From positions 1 to 64,000 of the forward strand of contig CAZDUX010000011.1 of NCBI GenBank assembly GCA_964508715.1: DNA of 64,000 nucleotides, given 5' to 3'. This stretch comes from JAKALX01 sp964508715 (GTDB taxonomy: Bacteria; Chloroflexota; Dehalococcoidia; Tepidiformales; Tepidiformaceae). Positions 24,604-32,744 of the stretch are shown here, piece by piece. The notes under the pieces were generated by a model, which was not told the DNA's origin, searched no databases, and saw only the letters and a list, made by a program, of their open reading frames with translations. The translations under genes were made by a program, and so were the position numbers. Each line of letters starts with the position of its first letter. The stretch's first letter is position 1.

Positions 24604-26298
24604 TTACTCGGCCACCTGGACACCGATCTGGGCGGTTACGAGGTTGATCTGCTGGTTCGCCTGGGCGCGGGTGTTCTCGGTGGCGATGCGCTCCTTTTCG
24701 GCCTTCTGCTGTTCGACGAACATCGCCTGCTGCTGGGCGGCGATGACGCGGCCCTGCTGAATCTCCATGAGTTCGGGCGGGAGGATGATCTGGCTGATGA
24801 GGACGGAGACGCACTCGCAGTGGTACTTCTCGAGTTCTTCGCGGGCGCGGGCCTGCGCTTTGAGCTGTTCCTCGGCGCGGTCCTGCATGAACGCCATCGC
24901 CTCGGATGACGATGCCTGGTTGCGGAAGGAGGAGTCGATCATCGGGTGGATGACATGATCGATGAGGTTCTCGACGGAGCCGATCTTGGCGACCATGAGC
25001 GGCGCCTGGTCGGGGCGGACGCGGATAACGACCTTGACGCTGACGCGCATCTCGAAGCCATCGCGGCTGGTGACGGCAAGCGGGTTGAAAAGTTGCATGC
25101 TCCGTGGCTGGGATGCGACGTCGGGGCCATCATCGGGGACGTTGATAACGCCCTCGTTGGCCCAGTCGATGGTGAGGTTGGTGGTGGGGACGATGTAGGC
25201 GATGTAGGCCCAGCGGTTAAGGTAGTAGACACCCGGGCCAGCGACCTCGGCGAGGATGCCCCGATAGCCGTCGGGGACGACATACCGCTCGAGGCCTTCC
25301 TTGAGGTGGTATTCGTCGGACATCGGCGGCGGTTCCTTGCCAACGTTTGAGACGAGGACGGCAACCTCTCCTCTCTGGATGACGGCGACCTCGTCGAGCT
25401 TCACATCGAAGAGGAGCGGGTTGATGTAGTACGTACCGGGGCGGAGGAGGTCGTACTGTGGGCCACGCTGGCCACCGTTGCGGAGAAACGCCTCGCTGTC
25501 CTGGAAGTCGCTGTGGCCTTCGACATGGATGGCGACGAGTTCACCTTCGGGGAGGGGTTCGCCATCCTTTGCCGTAACCAGTCCGATCTGGTTGGCGGAC
25601 ACGACCGTGGCGCCGCGAGTCTCGACGGCGAACATGTCGGTGTTGATGCGATAGCGGCCGGGGAGGAGGACTTCAATCTGGGGCCCGCGCTGGCCACCAA
25701 GTTCAAGGAACGCCTGCCCGTCCTGGAAGGCGGTGTGGCCTTCGACCCTGCTTGCGAGAAGGCGGCCGGGCGACATGGGGTCGCCATCGCGCGCACTGAC
25801 GACGCCGACCTGGCCGGGTGGGATGGTGATGGCGGGTTCGAGCCGGATGCGGAACAGGTATGTGTTGATGCGGTACTTGCCGGGGGCAAGGATATCGACC
25901 TGCGGTCCCTTCTGACCGCCGTTGCGGAGAAATGCCTCGCCGTCCTGGAAGGTGTCGTGGCTATCGACGTGGCGGCCGAAGATGCGGCCGGGGTCGAGTG
26001 CCCGGCCATCGATAGATTCGACGATGCCGACAGACTCATCGTCGACCAGGATCATGGCGTCCTTCGAGACCTTGTAGAGAAACGGAGGCAGGAAGTGGAG
26101 GCCGGGAGGGAGGACACGAGCCTGGATACCGATCTCGCCTTGCATGGCGATGACACGGCCCTCGGGCAGCCCTTTGCCGACATAGCGGCGTTCGAGAATG
26201 CCGACCTGTTGGCCGCCAATATTGACGAGCATGCGGCCAGCACTGACCAGGATGAGGAATACTGCCAGGATGACGGCAAGGACGATGAGTGCGGCCAT
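24604..26298 (-). CDS. SPFH/band-7 (flotillin-like) protein with tandem 74-residue repeats
   Basis: This 564-residue protein starts with one transmembrane helix (residues 3-22). Three consecutive 74-residue repeats follow at about 90-163, 164-237 and 238-311. Each contains an F-Q-D-x-x-A-F block, a G-G-Q-(K/R)-G-P-Q block and a P-G-(K/R/T)-Y-(R/Y)-I-N block; diverged half-repeats flank them. An SPFH domain comes next and then a charged coiled coil (E-E-L-E-K-Y-H, Q-Q-K-A-E-K-E-R). Such proteins scaffold membrane microdomains. The frame stops at TAA although the same frame continues with flotillin-like sequence, so the natural protein may be 678 residues. Confidence 0.85.
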   Translation of the reverse strand: MAALIVLAVILAVFLILVSAGRMLVNIGGQQVGILERRYVGKGLPEGRVIAMQGEIGIQARVLPPGLHFLPPFLYKVSKDAMILVDDESVGIVESIDGRALDPGRIFGRHVDSHDTFQDGEAFLRNGGQKGPQVDILAPGKYRINTYLFRIRLEPAITIPPGQVGVVSARDGDPMSPGRLLASRVEGHTAFQDGQAFLELGGQRGPQIEVLLPGRYRINTDMFAVETRGATVVSANQIGLVTAKDGEPLPEGELVAIHVEGHSDFQDSEAFLRNGGQRGPQYDLLRPGTYYINPLLFDVKLDEVAVIQRGEVAVLVSNVGKEPPPMSDEYHLKEGLERYVVPDGYRGILAEVAGPGVYYLNRWAYIAYIVPTTNLTIDWANEGVINVPDDGPDVASQPRSMQLFNPLAVTSRDGFEMRVSVKVVIRVRPDQAPLMVAKIGSVENLIDHVIHPMIDSSFRNQASSSEAMAFMQDRAEEQLKAQARAREELEKYHCECVSVLISQIILPPELMEIQQGRVIAAQQQAMFVEQQKAEKERIATENTRAQANQQINLVTAQIGVQVAE

Positions 26299-26532
26299 TG
26301 GGGAGTCTCTTTCATTCTTTCTGGGCTATAGAACCGCCCGCTAAGCCCGGTGGACGCCCTGAGCAGCTTTGCGTCCTCCAACCGATCGGCCTCAATCTAC
26401 GCCGGCGCGTGGGCGGGATCCATATGGGAAATCCTGATTTGCGCGTGGCTCGTGAGGCTGCGCCACAACCCGGGTAACGGCCCCGGTACCACTGCTGCGT
26501 GCATGCCTGCGGCAACGCACCCGGCGGGAAGC

Positions 26533-27006
26533 TCACTTCTGTTCGCGGGATATGGTTTTCTTCTCGGGATGATGGACGAGCAGGACGGGGCGGTCGGCCG
26601 CACGGACGACTCCCTCGGCGACGCTGCCGAGGATGACGCGGCGCCAGCCACTGCGGCCATGAGTGCCGATAACGATGACCCCGGCATCCCAGGCTCCTGC
26701 CGCATCGACGATGGTCTGGGGGACGGAGCCTCCGAGACACTCTATGGCTTCCGTCTCTGCCTCGATCCCGGCGTCTCGCGCGGTTGTAGCGGCGGCGGCC
26801 AGGACCTGGCGGGCGGCGGCAAGCAGGGGCCGTTCGATGGCGGCTTCGTCGGCGCCTTCACCGGTGAGGGCGGCGGCAGGTACATCGACGATAGCCACAA
26901 CGCGAACGGACGCGCCAGGCACATGGTTTGCGAGCCGGATGGCTTCGGCGAGCGCTGCGTCGGATGTCTCGGAACCGTCAACTGCAACGAGAATGCGCTG
27001 GTACAC
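26533..27006 (-). CDS. Universal stress protein (UspA family)
   Basis: This 157-residue protein begins I-L-V-A-V-D-G-S-E-T-S and has the ATP-binding signature G-T-H-G-R-S-G-W followed after nine residues by G-S-V-A-E, as in nucleotide-binding UspA proteins. The roles of the family are in stress survival. It stands alone between the band-7 gene and the first Uma2 copy. The 234 nt between its stop and the band-7 start show no clear features. Confidence 0.92.
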   Translation of the reverse strand: MYQRILVAVDGSETSDAALAEAIRLANHVPGASVRVVAIVDVPAAALTGEGADEAAIERPLLAAARQVLAAAATTARDAGIEAETEAIECLGGSVPQTIVDAAGAWDAGVIVIGTHGRSGWRRVILGSVAEGVVRAADRPVLLVHHPEKKTISREQK

Positions 27007-27151
27007 AAACCGCCTCCGCTATGGTGGAGCGGGACAGCAGCGATGCTGTGTCTCCTTTCGATGATAGCGGCAGAGGTGGGCCAGTAGCCAAAGGGTAGCG
27101 GCGCGGGCGAGGCTGGGCCCTCCATTACCGCATGGCGGCGATACGGAACGG

Positions 27152-27157
27152 TATACT
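27152..27157 (+). promoter_or_regulatory. -10 box of the first Uma2 gene, leaderless type
   Basis: TATACT ends 6 nt before the ATG at 27164, and no ribosome site lies between. The transcript would start at or next to the ATG. No convincing -35 box was found at 17 nt. Confidence 0.5.
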
Positions 27158-27163
27158 GGCGGC

Positions 27164-27742
27164 ATGGCCATCCGAACCCCACGACCGAAACGGCAGGAGC
27201 GGCAGGCGGCTTCGCGCTACCACGGTATGCGCATGACCGAGAAGGAATACCTGGCGCTGCCGGAGGAGAAGCCGTATCTCGAGTACGTCGACGGAGTCGT
27301 GCTGCAAAAACCCATGCCAAACATCGAACACACGCTGCTGACAGGCCATCTGATCATTGAACTTGGGCTTTACGCCCGGCGCACAGGAGGGCACGTGGGC
27401 CCCGAGGCGCGAACACGGTTCACAGATGGTGCGAACTACCGGCTTCCAGACGTCTCGTACTGGACTTCGCCGGGCAGGCCAGCGAACGATTCGGTGCCGA
27501 CCCTCGCAATCGAGGTGCGATCACCGGGCCAAACGATGGGGGAGCTCCGCGAGAAGTGCCGGTTTTTCCGGCGAAACGGAGTCGAGGTGGCGTGGCTCGC
27601 TGACCCGGAGTCCCGCACCGTCGAGGTCTTCGAGGAGGGACGAGACGCGGAAGCCCTCGCGGCCCCGGCCATCCTCACCTCTCCCGCACTTCCAGGGTTC
27701 GCGCTCGACCTCGCCGGTCTGTTTGGGGTGCTCGATTCCTGA
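27164..27742 (+). CDS. Uma2 family protein (DUF820, restriction-endonuclease-like fold), copy 1
   Basis: This 192-residue protein has a PD-(D/E)xK-type fold as in Uma2 proteins. The visible elements are L-P-D-V-S-Y-W (the P-D pair), I-E-V-R-S-P (the E-x-x near the active site), and a late V-A-W-L-A-D-P segment. These proteins are common in cyanobacteria and Chloroflexota and their cellular role is unknown. The gene is one half of a tandem duplication and differs from the other copy at three residues near the C-terminus. The start is ATG 27164, close to a TATACT box. Confidence 0.88.
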   Translation: MAIRTPRPKRQERQAASRYHGMRMTEKEYLALPEEKPYLEYVDGVVLQKPMPNIEHTLLTGHLIIELGLYARRTGGHVGPEARTRFTDGANYRLPDVSYWTSPGRPANDSVPTLAIEVRSPGQTMGELREKCRFFRRNGVEVAWLADPESRTVEVFEEGRDAEALAAPAILTSPALPGFALDLAGLFGVLDS

Positions 27743-27926
27743 CGGTTCATCGTAGCCGTGACGGTCCGTGATCGGCAGGCGCGTCATGCGGCGGCCCGGT
27801 CAGTGGTCCACACGGTGAGCGCTCACTCCTGAGAGGCGGGCAGGGTTCCGGTGGGCCGGTAGCCAAAGGGTAGCGGTGTGGACGAGGCTGGGTGCTTCAT
27901 TATCGCATGGCGGCGATACGGAACGG

Positions 27927-27932
27927 TATACT
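27927..27932 (+). promoter_or_regulatory. -10 box of the second Uma2 gene, leaderless type
   Basis: TATACT ends 6 nt before the ATG at 27939, an exact copy of the box in the first unit. Confidence 0.5.
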
Positions 27933-27938
27933 GGCGGC

Positions 27939-28517
27939 ATGGCCATCCGAACCCCACGACCGAAACGGCAGGAGCGGCAGGCGGCTTCGCGCTACCACGG
28001 TATGCGCATGACCGAGAAGGAATACCTGGCGCTGCCGGAGGAGAAGCCGTATCTCGAGTACGTCGACGGAGTCGTGCTGCAAAAACCCATGCCAAACATC
28101 GAACACACGCTGCTGACAGGCCATCTGATCATTGAACTTGGGCTTTACGCCCGGCGCACAGGAGGGCACGTGGGCCCCGAGGCGCGAACACGGTTCACAG
28201 ATGGTGCGAACTACCGGCTTCCAGACGTCTCGTACTGGACTTCGCCGGGCAGGCCAGCGAACGATTCGGTGCCGACCCTCGCAATCGAGGTGCGATCACC
28301 GGGCCAAACGATGGGGGAGCTCCGCGAGAAGTGCCGGTTTTTCCGGCGAAACGGAGTCGAGGTGGCGTGGCTCGCTGACCCGGAGTCTCGCACCGTCGAG
28401 GTCTTCGAGGAGGAACGAGACGCGGAAGCCCTCACGGCCCCGGCCGTCCTCACATCTCCCGCGCTTCCAGGGTTCGCGCTCGACCTCGCCGGCCTGTTTG
28501 GGGTGCTCGATTCCTGA
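27939..28517 (+). CDS. Uma2 family protein (DUF820, restriction-endonuclease-like fold), copy 2
   Basis: The product is 192 residues long and identical to the first copy except near the C-terminus, where G to E, A to T and I to V changes are seen. The nuclease-fold elements L-P-D-V-S-Y-W and I-E-V-R-S-P are retained, so both copies look intact. The start is ATG 27939, 6 nt after its own TATACT box. It lies 375 nt before rplK. Confidence 0.88.
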   Translation: MAIRTPRPKRQERQAASRYHGMRMTEKEYLALPEEKPYLEYVDGVVLQKPMPNIEHTLLTGHLIIELGLYARRTGGHVGPEARTRFTDGANYRLPDVSYWTSPGRPANDSVPTLAIEVRSPGQTMGELREKCRFFRRNGVEVAWLADPESRTVEVFEEERDAEALTAPAVLTSPALPGFALDLAGLFGVLDS

Positions 28518-28779
28518 CGGTTCCTCGTCGCAGGAAGGTTCCGTGATCGGCAGGCACGTAACGGGGCGGCCCGGTCACCAGTACACGAGCGTGCATGGCC
28601 TGTGGCAAGCGCGATGCCGGCCATGATGCTGGCCGAGGGCACGAAGAAGGTGGGGGCGTTGTTGGAGCCTTCCGTGGCTCTCACCGGGTTGCATCCGGCC
28701 CGCCCACGCCGTGTTTACCAGCAGGGCAAGCATTTGTGCCTGGCGCCCCGGGAGACGGCGGGACTGCCCTTCCCGTGAT

Positions 28780-28808
28780 TTGGTTGTTGGCCGGCGTTTC
28801 GCGATACT
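28780..28808 (+). promoter_or_regulatory. Candidate promoter of rplK-rplA
   Basis: TTGGTT (28780-28785) and GATACT (28803-28808) are separated by 17 nt. The matches to consensus are modest (3 and 4 of 6). The position about 85 nt before rplK leaves room for a structured leader. The rest of 28518-28779 holds the end of the duplication and nothing I recognise. Confidence 0.45.
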
Positions 28809-28816
28809 GGACGTTC

Positions 28817-28834
28817 GGGCCCGTTCGCGGGTCC
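28817..28834 (+). promoter_or_regulatory. UUCG-capped hairpin in the rplK leader
   Basis: GGGCCCG, loop TTCG and CGGGTCC form a 7-bp stem with one G-U pair. It lies at the predicted 5' end of the rplK-rplA mRNA. The L1 protein often binds a hairpin in such leaders to repress its own operon, so this or the adjacent CGTGG/CCACG hairpin (28836-28853) may be that site. Confidence 0.4.
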
Positions 28835-28892
28835 GCGTGGAGGCATGCCCACGGGGCAGGCCGTTCGCACACACCACCCCAGGAGAGCCATC

Positions 28893-29315
28893 GTGGCAAA
28901 GAAGGTCCGTGCAGTGGTGACACTGCAAATCCCGGCCGGGAAAGCGAACCCGGCTCCGCCGATTGGCCCGGCACTCGGCCAGCACGGCGTGAACATCATG
29001 GAGTTCTGCAAGGAGTACAACGCTCGCACGCAGAACCAGGTTGGGCAGATCGTGCCGGCCCAGCTCACCATCTTCGAGGACCGTTCGTTCACGTTCATCC
29101 TCAAGACGCCGCCGGCGACCGATATGCTCCGCAAGGCCGCCGGAATCGACAAGGGCAGCGGAAACGTGCGCCTCAACAAGGTCGGCCGCGTCTCGCAGGA
29201 TGATGTCCGGAAGATCGCCGAAACGAAGATGCCGGACCTCAACGCCAACACCGTCGAGGACGCCATCAAGATCATCGAGGGTACCGCGCGCTCGATGGGC
29301 ATCGAGGTGCAGTAG
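28893..29315 (+). CDS. rplK: 50S ribosomal protein L11
   Basis: This 140-residue protein shows the standard L11 N-terminal block (L-Q-I-P-A-G-K-A-N-P-A-P-P-I-G-P-A-L-G) and the RNA-binding C-terminal domain ending near G-T-A-R-S-M-G-I. L11 binds the GTPase-associated centre of 23S rRNA. The start is GTG 28893, preceded by AGGAGAG. The next gene, rplA, begins 2 nt after the stop. Unlike the common order, secE-nusG do not precede it and rplJ-rplL do not follow. Confidence 0.98.
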   Translation: MAKKVRAVVTLQIPAGKANPAPPIGPALGQHGVNIMEFCKEYNARTQNQVGQIVPAQLTIFEDRSFTFILKTPPATDMLRKAAGIDKGSGNVRLNKVGRVSQDDVRKIAETKMPDLNANTVEDAIKIIEGTARSMGIEVQ

Positions 29316-29317
29316 CG

Positions 29318-30031
29318 ATGCCCAAGCACGGTAAGAAGTACCTGGAAGCGGCAAGCAAAGTCGACAAGTCGAAGCTCTATACGGTTGATGAGGCGATCGG
29401 CCTTGCGCGGGAAGTTGCGCCGGCGAAGTTCGATGAGACCGTGGAGTTGCACATCAAGACGGGGCTGGACCCGCGCCACGCAGAGCAACAGATCCGCGGT
29501 AGCACGGTGTTGCCAAACGGCCTGGGCAAGGTGCTGCGCGTGCTCGTCTTCACCGAAGGCGAAGCCGTGGGAGCGGCGCGCGATGCAGGCGCGGATTTCG
29601 TCGGTAGCGACGACCTGATCAAGCAGATCGAGGGCGGCTGGACCGACTTTGATGTCGCCATCGCAACGCGCGAAATGATGGGCAAGGTCGGCCGCCTGGG
29701 GCGTATCCTCGGCCCGCGCGGGCTCATGCCGAACCCGCGGTCGGGGACGGTCATTGGTGCTGAGGACATCGCCAAGACAGTCGCGGAAGCGAAGCAGGGC
29801 CGCGTCGAATTCCGTCTCGACCGCCTCGCGAACATCCACGTTCCGCTCGGCAAGGTGAGCTTCGAAGCGGAGAAGATCCGCGAGAACATGGCCACCCTGA
29901 TCGAAGCCGTGAACGCGGCGAAGCCGAAGGAAGCGAAGGGCCAGTACATCCGCAGCATGACGCTGACGACGACGATGGGCCCCGGCATTCATCTCGACCT
30001 CAGCCAGGCGCTGGCACTCCGCACCGCCTGA
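29318..30031 (+). CDS. rplA: 50S ribosomal protein L1
   Basis: This 237-residue protein has the L1 signature G-R-L-G-R-I-L-G-P-R-G-L-M-P-N-P and the E-F-R-L-D-R strand. L1 forms the mobile stalk for E-site tRNA release and typically represses its own operon. It begins 2 nt after rplK and is followed by an intrinsic terminator, so the transcription unit is rplK-rplA only. Confidence 0.98.
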   Translation: MPKHGKKYLEAASKVDKSKLYTVDEAIGLAREVAPAKFDETVELHIKTGLDPRHAEQQIRGSTVLPNGLGKVLRVLVFTEGEAVGAARDAGADFVGSDDLIKQIEGGWTDFDVAIATREMMGKVGRLGRILGPRGLMPNPRSGTVIGAEDIAKTVAEAKQGRVEFRLDRLANIHVPLGKVSFEAEKIRENMATLIEAVNAAKPKEAKGQYIRSMTLTTTMGPGIHLDLSQALALRTA

Positions 30032-30049
30032 GTCCCTCACGCACCATCG

Positions 30050-30081
30050 AAAACGGGCCTCCTAATAGGAGGCCCGTTTTT
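30050..30081 (+). terminator. Intrinsic terminator of rplK-rplA
   Basis: A perfect 13-bp stem (AAAACGGGCCTCC / GGAGGCCCGTTTT) with loop TAATA is followed by T. It lies 19 nt after the rplA stop. This is the clearest intrinsic terminator in the window. Confidence 0.95.
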
Positions 30082-30178
30082 GTTGTGCGGCAAATGGCAC
30101 CAAGGGGCGAAGAGGCTGCATGCTACTGCAATGAGTGGCAGTTACCTACAATGGCAATGAAGAAGAGCCTGCTGCCAG

Positions 30179-30715
30179 GTGGTGGCAGAGTCCCGCCGTG
30201 CTACGTGGAGTGGAAGGTTGGCAACGTCGTTCCGGCGCCTGGAAGATAGCGAACTGGATGAGGCGCACGCGATCGTTGCTGCCGCGACCGAGTGGCTGAA
30301 CAACCGGGGAATCGTGCAGTGGACGCGCGTGATGCCGCGCGAGATGTACATGGAGCGCCAGGAGCGGGGCGAGAATTATGGGCTGTTCGAGCCCGGCCTC
30401 TCGGCGGTGATGACGCTCAAGGAGCAGGCACCCGAGTACTGGCGAGACCGGGAATACGAAAAACCGTTCCTCTGGCTCTCAACACTCGCCTCACGGCGTG
30501 ACGTGCCGGGCTCGGGCGGGCGCGCCCTCGAGGCGGCCGTGGACTTCACGGCACGTTCGGGGTTCGCCAGCCTCTACCTCGACTGCGTGGATCGGGACGA
30601 TGCGCTGCCATCGTTCTACCGGCGTGCCGGGTTCGAGCAGCTGGAGCGGCGCGAGGTCTGGCCAGGCTGGCCGATGTGCCTCTTCGTGAAGCGGTTTGAC
30701 GGAGAGCAGGCCTAA
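30179..30715 (+). CDS. GNAT family N-acetyltransferase
   Basis: The 178-residue product ends with the typical GNAT order: L-S-T-L-A-S, then a G-G-R-A-L-E helix start, F-A-S-L-Y-L-D-C, and F-Y-R-R-A-G-F. The start is GTG 30179 with a weak ribosome site, and a second GTG follows directly. It could be an amino-acid or drug acetylase; no substrate is evident. Its stop overlaps the stop of the convergent ABC ATPase gene by four bases. Confidence 0.75.
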   Translation: MVAESRRATWSGRLATSFRRLEDSELDEAHAIVAAATEWLNNRGIVQWTRVMPREMYMERQERGENYGLFEPGLSAVMTLKEQAPEYWRDREYEKPFLWLSTLASRRDVPGSGGRALEAAVDFTARSGFASLYLDCVDRDDALPSFYRRAGFEQLERREVWPGWPMCLFVKRFDGEQA

Positions 30716-31443
30716 GATCGTGCGGCTGTGCCGGGTCTGAGCCACTCGGCGCCATGGTCCTCCGAGGTGATCCGGCCCTTTCGCATGTGGATGACGCGGT
30801 CGGCGGCGGCGGCGACATTCATATCGTGCGTCACGAGCAGGATGGTGAGCTGGCTCTCCTCGCGGATGCGGCGGAAGAGCTCGATGATGCCGAGGGCGGC
30901 CTCCGGGTCGAGGCTGCCAGTCGGTTCGTCGGCGAGGAGCAGGGTAGGGTTGTTGGCGAGCGCCCGGGCGATGGCAACGCGCTGACGTTCGCCACCGGAG
31001 AGTTCGGGTGGCCGGAGGTTGACGCGTTCGGCGAGGCCGACGCCCTCCAGGAGGCCAAGCGCGCGTTTCTTGCTCTCCTTGTTACTGACGCCGGTACCGA
31101 TCGTGGCGATCTGGACGTTCTGGAGTGCGGTGAGGTTCGGCAGGAGGTTGTGGAGCTGGAAAACGAGGCCGACTTCGAGCCGGCGGTAGCGGTCGATGCT
31201 CGGGAGGCCGGGGAGTGCCTTGCCACTGACGCGAATCTCGCCGGAGGTCGGCTCATCGAGCGCGGCGATGAGGTGGAGAAGCGTGGACTTTCCTGAGCCT
31301 GAGGGCCCGGTGAGGGCGACCCACTCACGCCGGTTGATCGCGAACGACACATCTTCGAGGGCGTGGACCTTGCCGCTCTCGTAGATCTTCGAGACGTGGC
31401 TCACTTCGACGGCCGGTTCCTGGGCTGACTGTTGATCATTCAT
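30712..31443 (-). CDS. ABC transporter ATP-binding protein (MacB/LolD type)
   Basis: This 243-residue ATPase has Walker A G-P-S-G-S-G-K-S-T, signature L-S-G-G-E-R-Q-R-V and Walker B L-L-L-A-D-E-P-T-G-S-L-D. It is of the class that drives mechanotransmission through FtsX-type permeases. It overlaps the permease gene by 8 nt, so the two form a pair. The substrate (lipoprotein, peptide or drug) is not evident. Confidence 0.93.
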   Translation of the reverse strand: MNDQQSAQEPAVEVSHVSKIYESGKVHALEDVSFAINRREWVALTGPSGSGKSTLLHLIAALDEPTSGEIRVSGKALPGLPSIDRYRRLEVGLVFQLHNLLPNLTALQNVQIATIGTGVSNKESKKRALGLLEGVGLAERVNLRPPELSGGERQRVAIARALANNPTLLLADEPTGSLDPEAALGIIELFRRIREESQLTILLVTHDMNVAAAADRVIHMRKGRITSEDHGAEWLRPGTAARS

Positions 31444-32554
31444 GGCGAATCGCCGTCAGCGGCCGAAGCATCGCTGCCCGCAATGCGGGGTAGAGCGCCC
31501 CGAAGGCGGCCATGCCGAAGGTGATGAGCAGGGCACGAAGGAACACGTCGTTGCTGTACACCGGATTGAAGAGTCCCTCCAGCGAGGGCGCACGCTCGAG
31601 TATCTGGATGAGGATGAACCCCAGCCCAATACCGGCCATGCACCCGGACATGGTAACGATAAACGCCTCGCCCAGGACATCGGCGACGATTCGGACGCGA
31701 GACCAGCCGATGGCCCGGAGGACGCCGAACTCGCGCGTCCGCTCGAAGACGGAGAGGCTCATCATGTTGAGGACGGTGACCGCGCCAATGATGAGGGCGA
31801 GTGCCGAAACCCCGGTGTTCGCCGCGCCGAGCAGTTCGAGGTTGCGGTCGACGTGGCCGAAGTCGGTCTCGGAGCGGACGGTGGCGAGTTGGGGCTCGGC
31901 CTTCTCGATCGCCTTCCGAACGGATTCAATATCGTAGCCCTGGGCGACTTTGACGAAGCCAACAGTAATACTGCTCGGCTTCCGCTGAGTGGCCTGGAGG
32001 TGCCGGAGGGGCACCATGGCGGCAGAGTCGCCGAACACCTCGCCGGTCTGGTAGATACCAACGACGGTGTAGTCATTCTTGTCGAGGTGAACGGTGTCGC
32101 CGACCGTCTTGCCGAGGTCGCGGGCGGCCTGGTAGCCGAGCATCGCCTGGTTATCGGCGGCGTCGTCATACGTCTTGCCGACCACGAGGTGGACGCCAAA
32201 CGGCTCCTGGTCGGCGGACTTCATCCCGATGATGAGAAAGAATGGATGCTGTTCATCGAGCTTGAAGCCGGCGACGAGGACACCGATTGAGCTCTCGACA
32301 CCGGGGATCTTGCGGACGGTATCGAGATCGTTCTCATCGATGTTGCTGTAGAGCACATCAGTAGCATTACGCTGGGCAATTGTAAAGTCGGAGCTGCCTG
32401 CCCGAAGAATCGCGACGGCGCTCTCGCGCAGGCTGTGGGTGAGCACACCCATTGCGACGACAGTCATGATGGTGACAGCGATCGCCATGGCGGTGAGCAC
32501 GGAGCGAAATTTCCGGGTATGGACGTTACGCCAGACCAGCAGCGTGAAACTCAC
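31436..32554 (-). CDS. FtsX-like ABC transporter permease (MacB type)
   Basis: This protein of about 372 residues has one N-terminal transmembrane helix, an outer MacB-like domain of some 200 residues, and three C-terminal helices (L-A-L-I-I-G-A-V-T-V-L-N-M). The cytoplasmic segment E-R-T-R-E-F-G-V-L-R-A-I-G is the classic FtsX contact with the ATPase. GTG 32554 is chosen; AAGGGAGAG lies just upstream of it, and the longer frame before it has no similarity. It is paired with the overlapping ATPase gene. Confidence 0.9.
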   Translation of the reverse strand: MSFTLLVWRNVHTRKFRSVLTAMAIAVTIMTVVAMGVLTHSLRESAVAILRAGSSDFTIAQRNATDVLYSNIDENDLDTVRKIPGVESSIGVLVAGFKLDEQHPFFLIIGMKSADQEPFGVHLVVGKTYDDAADNQAMLGYQAARDLGKTVGDTVHLDKNDYTVVGIYQTGEVFGDSAAMVPLRHLQATQRKPSSITVGFVKVAQGYDIESVRKAIEKAEPQLATVRSETDFGHVDRNLELLGAANTGVSALALIIGAVTVLNMMSLSVFERTREFGVLRAIGWSRVRIVADVLGEAFIVTMSGCMAGIGLGFILIQILERAPSLEGLFNPVYSNDVFLRALLITFGMAAFGALYPALRAAMLRPLTAIRHE

Positions 32555-32744
32555 GGCCTCTCCCTTCAGCGGCCAAGCGGCAGCAGCGACTGTTCGGGCG
32601 TAGCATGATTCGGTGCAGGGCGCGCGGCAAGCCCCGCTGGAGACCCCGATTGGCGTTCGATCGGCCCTCGCCGAGGTTGCGATAAATTCGTCACAATACA
32701 CGGTGGCCGAAACGGCCCTGCGGATTCGCACGGGAGAGACGACG

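Larger units (their letters stand above)
27076..27811. repeat. Tandem duplication, copy 1 (Uma2 gene with its promoter)
   Basis: This segment of about 735 bp recurs 775 bp downstream (27851-28586). By eye the two are identical from about 27136 to 27606, with some seven differences in the last 150 coding bases and more in the flanks. Both promoter and gene are included. The arrangement is a direct tandem duplication without visible insertion-sequence ends. Confidence 0.9.
27851..28586. repeat. Tandem duplication, copy 2 (Uma2 gene with its promoter)
   Basis: This is the second copy of the segment at 27076-27811, in the same orientation. Flanking differences are more frequent than coding ones, and matching sequence ends soon after the shared GCGGCCCGGTCA. 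Confidence 0.9.

Noticed and set aside
26299..26532. Gap between the UspA and band-7 genes as a hidden gene
   Set aside because: No frame with a ribosome site and protein-like composition was found, and no hairpin or repeat stands out.
27076..28586. The Uma2 repeat as an insertion sequence
   Set aside because: No terminal inverted repeats, target duplications or transposase were seen. A simple tandem duplication explains the pattern.
28715..30040. Long minus-strand frame (441 codons) across rplK-rplA
   Set aside because: It is antisense to two certain ribosomal protein genes and has no recognisable domain.
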